Assembly: GCA_013398955.1 (NCBI GenBank)
Contig: VWPU01009560.1
Span: forward strand, 44,127 to 108,126
DNA length: 64,000 bases
Reading direction: 5' to 3'
Source: Callaeas wilsoni
Lineage: Eukaryota > Chordata > Aves > Passeriformes > Callaeidae
Made by a program: the position numbers and the translations under genes. Below the pieces are notes generated by a model that was given only the letters and a program-made list of their open reading frames with translations, ran no database searches and was not told the DNA's origin. Below, piece after piece: positions 25,766-36,063 of the stretch (the stretch's first letter is position 1; each line of letters starts with the position of its first letter).

Positions 25766-26640
25766 TTCTTAATGAAGTAGTAACAAATGACAAGCAGGTA
25801 AATGTTAAATGAAGAGAAGTTCCATCTAAAATTAATGAACAACTTAAAAATTGAGCATACTTGGTATGAAATTTAAACCAGCTTTATCAACTACAGTTTC
25901 AGCAGCCTTAGATTATCTGGTGCAGGAGGTGATGCGTTCTGCAGAAGCTTCTTCTACGTTTTAAATACAGAGGCTTTTAATAAATAAGCACTGAACAAAA
26001 GCAAGACAGCTGATCCTGTGCCTGTTCAGCTTTACCTTGCTTCCAGTTGGCCTGCTTTTGTCGTGTCACTTTCCACATAGATTTTTGCACTGAAAATGAA
26101 GAACTCAAAGGGAGAAGTTATTACAGAGGAAGATTGAGAGGTGATCAGAGATTACCTGGAGTGAAGGTATATGAGTTCTGCAGCTGAACTGAGAGCAAAC
26201 GATCAACAAGAAAAGGAAAAAAAAGAAGTGGGGAGCAGAAGAGAAGAGAGGCAGCACTTTATTTATTAAGTGCCATCAGTGTTTAAGGCATAAGGCAGAA
26301 ATTCCTGAACAAAGTAATTCATAGTTTAAGTGTAAAATTGTACCTTTAAGAGGGAAAAAAAGCCCACACTGAGGCCAAGAAACCACTTACTGAGATTTCT
26401 CAGAATGTTTTCCAGCAACACTGGGGTCTGCTTTCCTCCCACCACTCTGGCAGGAAAGGAGATTGTCTCCATAAATCACACCTCCCTTAGAGACCAGTGT
26501 CACCCTCATGGATATCCTATGTTCCCCCTGTGGCTGCTGTTCAACCACCAGAGCTGAGTCTCTGCAGCACTACATGCTCAGGAAAGAATAAACAGCAAGA
26601 AAAATGTAAAGAACAAAACACTGCCAACTTAGTGAAGGAG
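25766..26640. other. Non-coding tract before the ERVL fragment
   Basis: AT-rich, with no gene and no nameable repeat. It borders the outer edge of the 3' LTR that begins at 26,641, so it is the host DNA into which the retrovirus inserted. Confidence 0.6.
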
Positions 26641-27217
26641 TGTATTATGGTTTAAGAACAACTAAGCCCCACACAGCTGCTCACTCCCTCCCCTCACTTC
26701 CATCCCTTGATGGAAGGGTAAAAGTATCTCATGGGCTGAGATAAAGATAGTTTGATGAGTAAAGCAAAAGCTTCACATGCAAGCAGAGCAAAACAAGGAA
26801 TTCATACACTGCTTCCTATGGGCAAGCAGGTGTTCAGCCATCCCCAGGAAAGCAGGACTCCGTCACATGTAACGATGACTTGGGAAGACAAACACCGTCA
26901 CTCCAAACATCCCTCTCTTCCTTCTTCTTCCTGCCAGATTTATATGCTGACCATGACACCATATGTTAAGGGATATCCCTTGGGTCAGCTGTCCTGGCCA
27001 TGTCTCCTCCCAACTTCCTATGCACCCACAGCCCACTTGCTGGTGAGGCGGGGTGAGAAGCAGAAAAGGCCCCGACTCTGTGCAAGCCCTGCCTAGCAAT
27101 AGTTAAAATAGTTAAATCCTTGCATTTTCAACACCGTTTTCCAGCACAAATCCAAAACACAGCCCTGCACTAGCTACTATGAAGAAAATTAACTCTATCC
27201 CAGCCAAAACCAGCACA
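26641..27217 (-). mobile_element. Avian ERVL-type LTR (3' LTR), minus strand
   Basis: Read on the minus strand, the LTR begins at 27,217 with TGTGCTGGTTTTGGCTGGGA, runs on as TAGAGTTAATTTTCTTC, and ends at 26,641 with CCATAATACA. It therefore has the TG...CA ends of a retroviral LTR and is 577 bases long. The opening block is a hallmark of the widespread bird ERVL LTR. Other matching blocks are CAGGACAGCTGACCCAAGGG and a TATA box (TATAAA, plus positions 26,939-26,944). Further towards the 3' end, plus-strand GGGCAAGCAGGTGTTCAGCC and CACACAGCTGCTCACTCCCT are also family landmarks. Internal sequence joins it on the high-coordinate side, so it is the 3' LTR. It is diverged but nearly intact. No 5-base target duplication can be checked because the other end of the provirus is missing. 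Confidence 0.88.
26939..26944 (-). promoter_or_regulatory. TATA box of the ERVL LTR
   Basis: TATAAA on the minus strand, about 275 bases downstream of the LTR start, at the position where the family keeps its core promoter. The surrounding words (CAGCATATAAATCTGG) match the family's 'cagtatataaactggg' block with few changes. If the promoter still worked, transcription would run towards lower coordinates, into the 25-26 kb region. Confidence 0.6.
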
Positions 27218-27680
27218 TTCTCCATCCCTTATTCCATACCATTTACATCATGATCCCATACCTTCCAGTACATCCTCACATCCAGTACACCCCCCTTCCC
27301 ATCCTTTGATAGAATACGCAGATATCATTCCCTTAATCTATGGATCATTCCTGTAATACATGTTTGTAAAACACCCGTGAAGTGTCCACAAAATGTCTAT
27401 TGAGTTAATTTCATCCATGACTTTGGGCTCCATCTGTCACAGGGGTCACTTAGGACAGGAGAGGCCGTGTTTTGTTAGCATGTCTCATTGGGCACCAAAA
27501 CCAGCTCAGGTGCTGCACTTGCACTGCTCCTCCTAAGACTTGTTCTCCACTTCTTTACGTGGTTCTTGCTATAGTAATTCCTATAACATACAATTCAAAT
27601 CATGGGTGACAACAGCTTTAGAGTATATCCGTTACAACTTTCACCCCGGTCCCCTGGTGCCAGTTTATAGGTTTTAACAT
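27218..27680 (-). mobile_element. ERVL internal 3' segment, 5'-truncated
   Basis: This sits directly upstream (minus strand) of the 3' LTR. It ends with a purine-rich run, AATAAGGGATGGAGAA (plus 27,218-27,233), in the place of the polypurine tract that primes plus-strand DNA synthesis. Further upstream are GGATGGGAAGG, AATGATCCATAG, GGTGCCCAATGAGACATGCT and ACCGGGGTGAAAGTTG, which I associate with the 3' end of bird ERVL elements. No long frame is open, and I see no gag, reverse-transcriptase, integrase or dUTPase motif, so the coding part is absent. The match fades near 27,680, where a deletion or truncation removed the rest of the provirus and its 5' LTR. Confidence 0.62.
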
Positions 27681-30600
27681 GATGAACTCTTCCCCTTGCT
27701 TTCAGCCTGGCTAGCAAGCTTAAAAGCTCCCTGAGGAAGAGGACCAAGGCTAATAAGTAACAGAGGGTGTAAGCATAAGGACTACTGAAGAATCCCCATC
27801 ATCTCTAGCTAAGCAGTCCTCTCTCCAGCTGGATCTGTCATGTTTTCATCAGAAGATATCTACTGTTTTATACTGAGTTACTTTTGGTTGTCTTGGATTT
27901 TTTTCAGGTTTATGTGTCTGTAGCTGATGAAGTTTGGTCATTGCTGACCTCACCTCAAGTATCTATGGCAAATTGCAACAGGCACCTGTCTTAGCTATTG
28001 CAGCACAATGGCCCTTAGACCATTTGAACACTTCATGGTCCCATCTTAGCATGCCTCAGTACCTAAGGGTTTCTCTGAAATGCAACAATTTATGTGATGG
28101 GACAAGGTATAAGAAAGACCTTGTATTCCCGGAAGCTGCTCTGTACTAATACCTTGACATCTACAAAACCAGAAGCAACAACAACGAACAGAGAAACCCT
28201 CTCATTCAGATGTAGGGTGGATATATGACATGTAAAACTCTCTGAAGGATTCCCAATGTCATTCTTGAGCATGGAGCCCATGTGAGGCACTGAATCCTAG
28301 CCTCTCCCTCTCTCCCTCCTCGGCACCTTTTCATGCTCTTTGGTATTTTGCATGTGCTGGTGGTGAAGAACTGACTTTTGTTATCATCTAAAAGCACTAT
28401 CATGTGTTGGAAACAGAAGGAGGAAATAATAGAAAACCACAGCTCCATAAGTCAGAAAGCTGCAGAAAGGTAGTGAGCCCTCCAGATAGAGTTCTTGGAA
28501 GCTTGTTCTCCTACCACTGAAAGGAGATAAAATCTAGCTGAGGACAATCATATTTGGCCTAACATGACCCATGCATTTAGAGTAAGAATCAGAAGGAAAT
28601 ATGTGGCCTTGCAAGCACAGAAAGGTATTAAAGTCATCCACCCTAGAAAGGGCCATTAGGTTAAAAGGCCACTGACTGGAGGTGTTTGTTTTCTGTACCT
28701 ATAATTTTCATACCAGGAAATGTAAGACCTTTTGTTGCCTTTCCAGAAAATACCAAGGCTATAATATCTACCATGCCAGAGTATGAAACAAAAAGAAAAT
28801 AAGAATTTGCTTCTAGTTTACAGCTGTTGTCCCAATAGTTGTATATGCACCAATAAAGTATTACAATGGTCCAGAGAGACTTATTTGCCAAGCCACAAGC
28901 ACATCAGGCTGCAGAAATAAACAAGGGCCAAGAGAAAAAAGTCAATCCTGTTGGAAACCAAGTATGCTATTGTCAATCTTGCAATACTGTAAAACGCTAC
29001 TCTCCCACCTCCAAACCATGAAACTAAAAATATCTATATACTAGATATTTTTATTTGCCTTCTACAGTTCCCAAAGATTCAAATGTACAATCTTCTCCCC
29101 ACCATTATGAGGGCTTAGCACATTTCTTTTTTAAAAAAAGCTGTGATTATCATGCAATTAAGCGGCTCTACGCACTGAGCCTTAAAAATACCCTTTAGAG
29201 GTTCCTTTTCAAACAATGAAAGATGGTGAGACTGCAGTGAGAGAGCTGACAGAGGAAAGGAGATCATGGCAAAGGCTAAGGTGAGAGTGGCCAAGCAGGG
29301 TTAGTGATAGTCTCAGCTAACCCACAAGTGGGGTCCGACCCAGGAGTCCGAGAAAGAAAGCGGCAAATACACAAACCTCCAGCCTTGGTGTTTGGCTGCA
29401 GCTCTGCTGCGCTTGATCTGCAGTTCCTCCGGGAAATCCCACTGAGATTTTTGGCTGAGACTTTGGAACAACTGGAGAGGAAACTTCATCGAGCCCTCTG
29501 CCTGTTTGAAGAGCACTTTATAAGTTTATGCTGTGCTGACTGAACACTTCTGCAGTGCAAACACCAGCCATTAGACTTGTAGCTCATACACATGGCAGTC
29601 AAGGTTCGCAGAGGGGCTGCCAGAAGAGGACAGTCCGGTGAGCAGGGCACAAGGCAGCTCCTCTTGGCACAAGCTCCAGCAGTTCTCATTCTTTCGCTCT
29701 GCAGCTGCAAGTTGTGGTAGTTTCCCGATGGCTAGATGGAATCTGTTGTTTTCTCTCAGGAGAATTACTAATCTTTTCAGCTACATAAATACACTTCTAT
29801 TATTGTCTGAGTAAATTGCCGTAGAAAACTGTTTCTTCAGGAAAAAAGTTGAAATTTCTTAAAAGGAAAATGTCAGTATATTTTTCATAATTATTCCACT
29901 ACTTTTTTCTGCCATTGTTTATGGTAAAATCTTGATAGTTAGGAATTAGCATATACACTCACGTTACCATATCTGCTTAAGAATCTGAGTTTAGCCAATC
30001 CCAAATAAAAAGTGAGACTCATGCATCCCAGTCTCCCTTGCTCCTGTCCAAATCTCACCTAGATTTCTTCCCAAATCATTGCCTGCCTGCATTTGTTTGT
30101 TATTACAATTCCAATTCTTGGATGGTGAAGAGCTCTGAAAAGAAAAAGATTATAAAACCCCAGCGTTGGCATGGCACTTCGGTTCTCACATCCAGCCCTT
30201 TCCAGAAAGATTCCAGTTCAGCAGGATATTTATCCAAATGCTTAATTCTGCACGCAGCGGTCTGCACTAACTCTGCCCTCTCCAGCATTAAGATGAAGGG
30301 GTGCTATGAGAGTCAGGGAAGCAAGGCAATGTTTAGCAGATTCAGATTTCAGGTGGTCTGAATGCCCCAAAAATGAGGGCAATGACGGAGGAGAGATCTG
30401 CTCTGTTTTATTCACAGCGTTACGTGTTTGTAATGATATTACTGAAATTAAGAACTCTTTCAGTACATAAAACTAGACAGCCTTTTGAATAATTTATTTT
30501 GCAAAAACAAAAGAAACTATGTAACAGACACTATCTAGATGTAATTTCCAAACAAATCAACTCTGTGATTTTACCAGGATGTCTGTAAGTGGAATGCAGG

Positions 30601-32226
30601 CAAGCCCACAGCAGATTTTCTGAGATGCCTATGAATGCTTGTCAAATTTAACTTTATATTTTAATAAAAGATTGAGTTAGAAAAGAAGCCATGCCTAAGC
30701 AGAGTGCACTGGAGAAACTGCAGGCAAATCTGCACCTTATTAATGTAATTAATTTCAGTATCTGATCCTATAGCTGAGGAGCACTTATGAATACAGTGAA
30801 CAGATGCAGTTTGGCTGTATCTTCAGAAGGTATGTTGATTTGTTATCAGAAGGCTAACAACATCCCAATAGCAATTTGCATGGAATGTGCAGTCATTAAA
30901 ACCAGAATAGTGGAAGAGACTGTAATAATTATTGAGTCTGGTCCTGAAATTACCTGCTTAAACAGCAATTTTACTGTTGCAGCTACACGTGAATGTTTTG
31001 ACTGGTCTCTGGGCCTACTTATCCTGTAGCTCTGGAGATTATGTCACAAATCTTGGAATATTTTGCCCTGCAGAAATCTCAGCTCCTGGCAGAAGTGATC
31101 TGGCAGAATATCATCTTCCCTTTGTTTACTTTTTGAAGCCTCAAAACTTCTTGGTTACACAACAAAGCTTAGCCATGTAATCTTCTAGAGGCTTAAAAAT
31201 CAAAACTCAGATAAAATAAAGACCCTGTTTCCCAGACCTAAAAATCTCCTGATTTTTAAACCAAGCTTATTATTCCAGGGATCTCAGCACTGCTTTTTTA
31301 AAAAATTAGGACTGCGATACTGATTGAGGGGCTCCCAACATCAGCAGCACATCTATTCTAGCTTTCAGTGGCAGCAGATCTGACCTGATGTGATTTATTA
31401 ATCACAAAGTTTGTCAAAAATACATTTCTGTGTAACAGCTGGCAGTGTTAGCAAAGAGGCGAGGAGATGAGAAGCAGGTGCTATGTTTTAACAGAGAGGA
31501 CTGTGCCTGTTTACTTCATAATCTAATGTTTTTACTTTATGGTTTTAAATTTCACATAAAGCTGTCGCAAAGGCACTTAGTAAACAAGGGAGGGAGCAGC
31601 AGCGCTGGGGGAGGTGGCAGCTGCTATCACAACTACAGCTTCTGACAGAGGCTACTGTGCCCAGATCCACATCCCTGCAGCTGCAGGGCCCTGTCGGCTT
31701 CAGATCCACAGCCTAAGGAAGCCAGTGTTGTCCTGATGAACTAATAAAAAGAAAATGTTACAAAATAAAGGCAATGTTTACATTCCCCACTCAGCATTTC
31801 ATTGCAGTAAAAGGTGTCTGGGAGGGCCAGGGGTGTCTGAGCTTTGGTGATCCCATGCATCCCAGGTTTCTCTCCAGGCTATACCCCTCACCCCAAGAGC
31901 AGCTGGAGGGGCTTAACACCTTTTCCTTACAAATTCTGCACCCTAGCACTTGGCAGCCTACAGTGGCTGCTGACCCATCATGCCCTTGGGAGCTGTGACC
32001 CCTCAGAAACATGGTTTTTGCAGAGGGGACACAGTTTTTCAACAAATGCAACCCCCAAATAAACATTGTGACAGAAGAACTGCAGGGGGATAGGGACCCT
32101 TCTGTGCTGCTTCTGTATGGTCTCAGCACTTTCTGTGTGTTCCCTCCTGACCCCAAAAGGAATATAAAACTTCTGCCATGATCACAAGGATTTCTACCTC
32201 CTGGGCCAATTATTGCACCTTTTTAG
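27681..32226. other. Non-coding tract
   Basis: No gene and no repeat I can name. A GTGAGA-type donor follows a short ATGGCAAAGGCTAAG at about 29,266-29,280, but no acceptor or longer frame supports an exon. At 31,673-31,688 there is a perfect 16-base palindrome. G+C rises modestly around 31,600-32,100. Confidence 0.55.
31673..31688. repeat. 16-base perfect palindrome
   Basis: CCCTGCAGCTGCAGGG reads the same on both strands. It is too short and loop-less for a terminator. It could serve as a dimeric protein site (its centre is an E-box, CAGCTG) or be chance. Confidence 0.5.
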
Positions 32227-32400
32227 TGATGGTTTAAGACAGCAAAGTGACTCCAAGGTGCACTGTGCCCGTGAGAGGAGGGGGCCCCGGTCCCCTCCAT
32301 GGGAAGGGCATGGAGGGCAGGACCAGAAAAAGCGGCGCAAGATTGAGTCCTTCTGGCTTTCTTCCAAAAAAAATACTTGCAGAGAAACCTGGAATTATAT
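32227..32400 (+). other. Weak candidate exon (174 bp)
   Basis: A consensus donor GTAAGT begins at 32,401 and a TTTTTAG acceptor ends at 32,226. One frame is open across the interval and includes a basic run KKRRKIESFW that resembles a nuclear-localisation type sequence. The interval is GC-richer and holds several CpGs, unlike its neighbours. The acceptor is poor (a TTGCACC break before a short T run) and I recognise no family. Chance is the more likely explanation. Confidence 0.15.
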
Positions 32401-32826
32401 GTAAGTAAAGTTGCCTTTTGATATTACCACGTAATTTCCACTTCTGGCAAAGAGATTTTTGCCCAGGCTAATTTGGAGACATTTCCCTTCACCACACTGG
32501 CACCGCCGTGTCATTTTTGATAGAAGCCTCATTCATTGGGAGAGCCAAGGCAACCCGTTCCTCTCTCACTTCTGCAAACAGGGCTGTTTGTTGAGTCTCT
32601 CGAAAGACTGTGCGAACAGATAAACATGCTACACATGAAGTACGTTAGGTGGAGGTGAAATACACATGATTATATTTAAGGGCTTACAATAGTCGTTAAG
32701 AGCTTCTAACCACAGGCCCTGGCAGGGCTGGTCCTCAGCTTGCAGTGCATGTCTTGGCTACATCCTCAACTGACTTTCTGTTTGCACCCCTTGAAACAGG
32801 GCCAATCTTGTCAGTCTGGTGGCAAT

Positions 32827-32870
32827 GGGAAAAAAAGGGGGGAAAAAAGGAAAAAAAAAGAGGAAAAAAA
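32827..32870 (+). repeat. 44-base polypurine tract
   Basis: Uninterrupted A/G from 32,827 to 32,870, with runs of A broken by GGG, GGGGGG, GG and GAGG. Purine strands of this length with partial mirror symmetry can form triplex (H-DNA). No retroviral LTR follows, so it is not a polypurine tract of an ERV. Confidence 0.85.
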
Positions 32871-35800
32871 TCAACTTTGTTAATAGGATTATAAGATTTG
32901 GGGAATATAATGTTGCTGCAGATCATTTATTTTGAAAGCTGATTTCATTTTAGTGAAAACAAGCTCAGCCCTGCACACTGGGGGTTTGCAGCCATGATGC
33001 CAAACACAATCATTGCTGGTTTGAAAGATGTGATTGCTTTTTAATGTGGAAATTTCACAAGGTTACAAAAGAGGAAAAAATTAAACTCCTTTCTTATAAC
33101 AAAGTCACCCTGGGATATGAGCTACAATGCCCTGACAATGTCCAGATACTCTGACCGCACTGCACATCAGAAAGGTGGATGAGTGTGATTTACACCATTT
33201 CGCAATTGGGATTTTTTCACACAGCTGAAAAAGCTGAAAAGTTTTGAGCAAAAATAAAAACAGCACTTTGTAAAATGCATTTGGAATTGCACAAACGCAA
33301 CCCAAGGGTCAAGGAAGTAGAGGGGGGATGAGAAATGTGTCCAAAGGGATAAATGAGGGGATAATATGATCTCCCCTTCATTCCTGACAGCTCCGGACCC
33401 ACAGTGGCAGCCCACTCGACGTATTGGAAACTAAGTTCCTCCGCAGGCTAGCAGACAACTTTTATATTTTGTTAGACATCAGAATTTAAAAAAAAGATAG
33501 TCAGCACCCCTGGCCTTTTCAATAGCAACTTCCCAAAGGGCTTAAATATATTCTAGAAATAATGGCTAAGCCCCATTTTCCTGGGTGTTAGATGATGTTC
33601 TGTCACCATCTCAGAAGAACCATTGTTGTGACAAAAGCCTCATGGCACAGCCCGGACAGGGCTGAACAGGGAAACAGGCACTAGCAGGAATGTCCCAGTC
33701 AGAGGAATTCATCAGGAGGGACCAAAAGGAATGAATTTTTCCAATATGCTCTTAAAAGAGCGATGAAGGGGGTAAAAAAGCTGCTGTTTTCTGAGTGGAG
33801 GGCAGTACGGACTCGTGAGCTCTCTCCTCCTTTGTAGTGAAGATGCTGCTTTTGATCTACAGTGCGGGGAGTGCTCTCGCCAAAGGCAGGGGTGAGGGAG
33901 GGGGTAGATCTGGAGGGAGATACAAAGGATGGAGCTGAAGCACTGCCTCCGAGCTGGGGATTGAAATGACATGTGCGCCGCGGAACCTTTTTCTTTCCAA
34001 AGCAATTTGCTATCATTATATTGCCCGTGCATTTCCAATACATGTCAGCCTGTTCTCTTTTAACTTGGCAGGAGGGGAAGGTGCTTTCATTGCAGGGCTC
34101 CTTGCAGAAGCTCACCAGACATTGCTATTATTACATCTGCCGGGCACCGCACAGAATGATGCATGTTCATTAAAGGAATGGGGTTAGAGTAGAGCAAATT
34201 CATTCAGTCGCTGCTAGAGAATGCTTGGGTGGGTTTAGATGTTTTTATATACAGAAATTTTCCAAATTTTAAAAGCAGGACGGTTTTTCCCTGTAACTTC
34301 AGTTCGGCTTCTATCTGGCATTATCAAAATAATTTAGCTTTGTTTGCCTGGATCCTGTCAGTGGTGAAAATCCAAAAAACTGCTAGAACAGCATTTATTA
34401 AGGATTTTGTAAAGTTGTAAATGACAAGATTCCCATTAACTATTTCAGTTAGTATTCCTGTTAAACTTTTTCAGTTGGGATTCCTGTTCTGGTCTGACAC
34501 ACATGCTTCTCTAAAATTGGAGCACAGTGTCTGGTTATAGAGCTTTATGTGTGAAAGGAGAGGTGGGGCAAGATTTTTAAACAAAAATTCAAATTGCACT
34601 TCTTCAACCAGATGCTTTCTCATTCACACGCCAAGGGATGGAGCTGAAAATCATTCCATATGGCACTGTGCCTGGGCTGATACACTCAAATGAGGCTTAA
34701 CATCCATAGGCAACACACACAGATTAATTTAGTCTCTGTTTCTGCATTTTCAGTGATTAGTACAAGGAAAACTATGCAGAGCAGAACAATGTCATTTTGG
34801 TTCTCTCATCTATTTTTACACCAGTGTTGGGTCAACCCTAAACTGCCTGAGTGCGACCAAGCCCTTCCACCAAACTTCTTTTCCGTCTGTTCTTGCATGG
34901 GAGGATGGTAGCTGGGAAGGACCTTTTTGGTGGGAGAGCAGCCAAACCCAGCCATCTCTGGCTGTTTAGCTTTGGAGTCAGGATTCCTATGAATACAGAG
35001 AGGCTCTGCAAATTCTTGGTTTCTTCTGCAGAATTTTGAAGATGACATCAGTCAGTTCCTCCAACGACATAGAGGAGAGAAGTTCTGTCCACTTAGACCC
35101 ATGTCCAGCAACCATCACTTATTGATAATGTAAATACCTGAAATCATCCTACAATACATGGTGAAGGAGTTTCAGGAAGAAGCATCAGCAATAGCTTGCC
35201 ATTGATTTATGCCTGTCCTTTCCTCTCTTGGAGCCACTGATGGGGCATTTGAAAAGGAAGATGATGCTACTGGGTGGTGGTGACGCTTGCAATGCCTCTC
35301 TCCATAATGACAGCGTCAGAAAGTGCTTTCAGAGGACTTGTGCAGCCAGGCCAAGAGATGGGCTTGGGAGATAACATGTCTAAAATTTGCCCTGCGGTTC
35401 TCCATAGTCTCCTAAAGGAGTGCTGAACTGCGGAGAGGCTCTCTCCTGCTGCCTCTGTTTTTTTGTACAGAAGCCTGAGTAACAAAATCAAAAGCGCAGC
35501 TTGAAGCAAACCAACTGCACACAGGTTTCCTCGTGGCATGACAGGCTATCGCAGCCTTAATGGTAGGCTGCTAGACTAGAAGCAGTCTTTCATTGAGTTT
35601 GTCTTACTGAGAGGAAAAACTGCTTTGTGTAATAACTTTATGGTAAATGTTGGCAAAAGATTTGCACTGCATACTGAAAGAGAGACATTTCTGACCACAG
35701 CTCATGAACCACATTTATTTACTCTGGCATTTGTCCATTATTTGTTCATAGGCTTTCTGTCTCTGCTAAATGTGTTCCAATTTTGGGAGCTAAATCATTG

Positions 35801-35967
35801 CCAGTAGTTTCCAGGACATTCCGCTAGGCTAAGCAAAATTGCCCTAAGCAGTTGTCAGAAACCACTGGAGTAGTATTTTAAATACAGAGTATTTGAAGAA
35901 AAGAAAAGATACCAAGTGTCCTATCTATCTGGATCCCAGATCCTGTGTGTTGTAAAAAGTTAGGGAA
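32871..35967. other. Non-coding tract with a possible conserved element
   Basis: No gene is supported. Frames of up to 138 codons (33,699-34,115, minus) lack recognisable motifs. Around 33,940-34,170 the sequence has several CpGs and balanced composition, discussed separately as a possible conserved non-coding element. Confidence 0.5.
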
Positions 35968-36063
35968 CAGAAGCAGAGGGCTTAAAGAACTGCCTGACAT
36001 TCCTGAACCATTTTCCAGAAGCAGTGGGCTTAAAGCATTGCCTGTCTTTCCTGAGCCATTTTC
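35968..36063. repeat. Tandem duplication, 2 x 48 bp
   Basis: The 48-base unit at 35,968-36,015 is followed immediately by a second copy at 36,016-36,063, with six mismatches (about 87% identity). Each copy contains GGCTTAAAG and CCATTTTC. The unit is a multiple of three and stays open on the minus strand, giving two 16-residue repeats beginning ENGSG. Without other coding evidence I take this as an old local duplication. Confidence 0.9.

Noticed and set aside
32545..32570. AGGCAACCCGTTCCTC, similar to antisense CR1
   Set aside because: Only this word matches; surrounding sequence lacks any other CR1 block.
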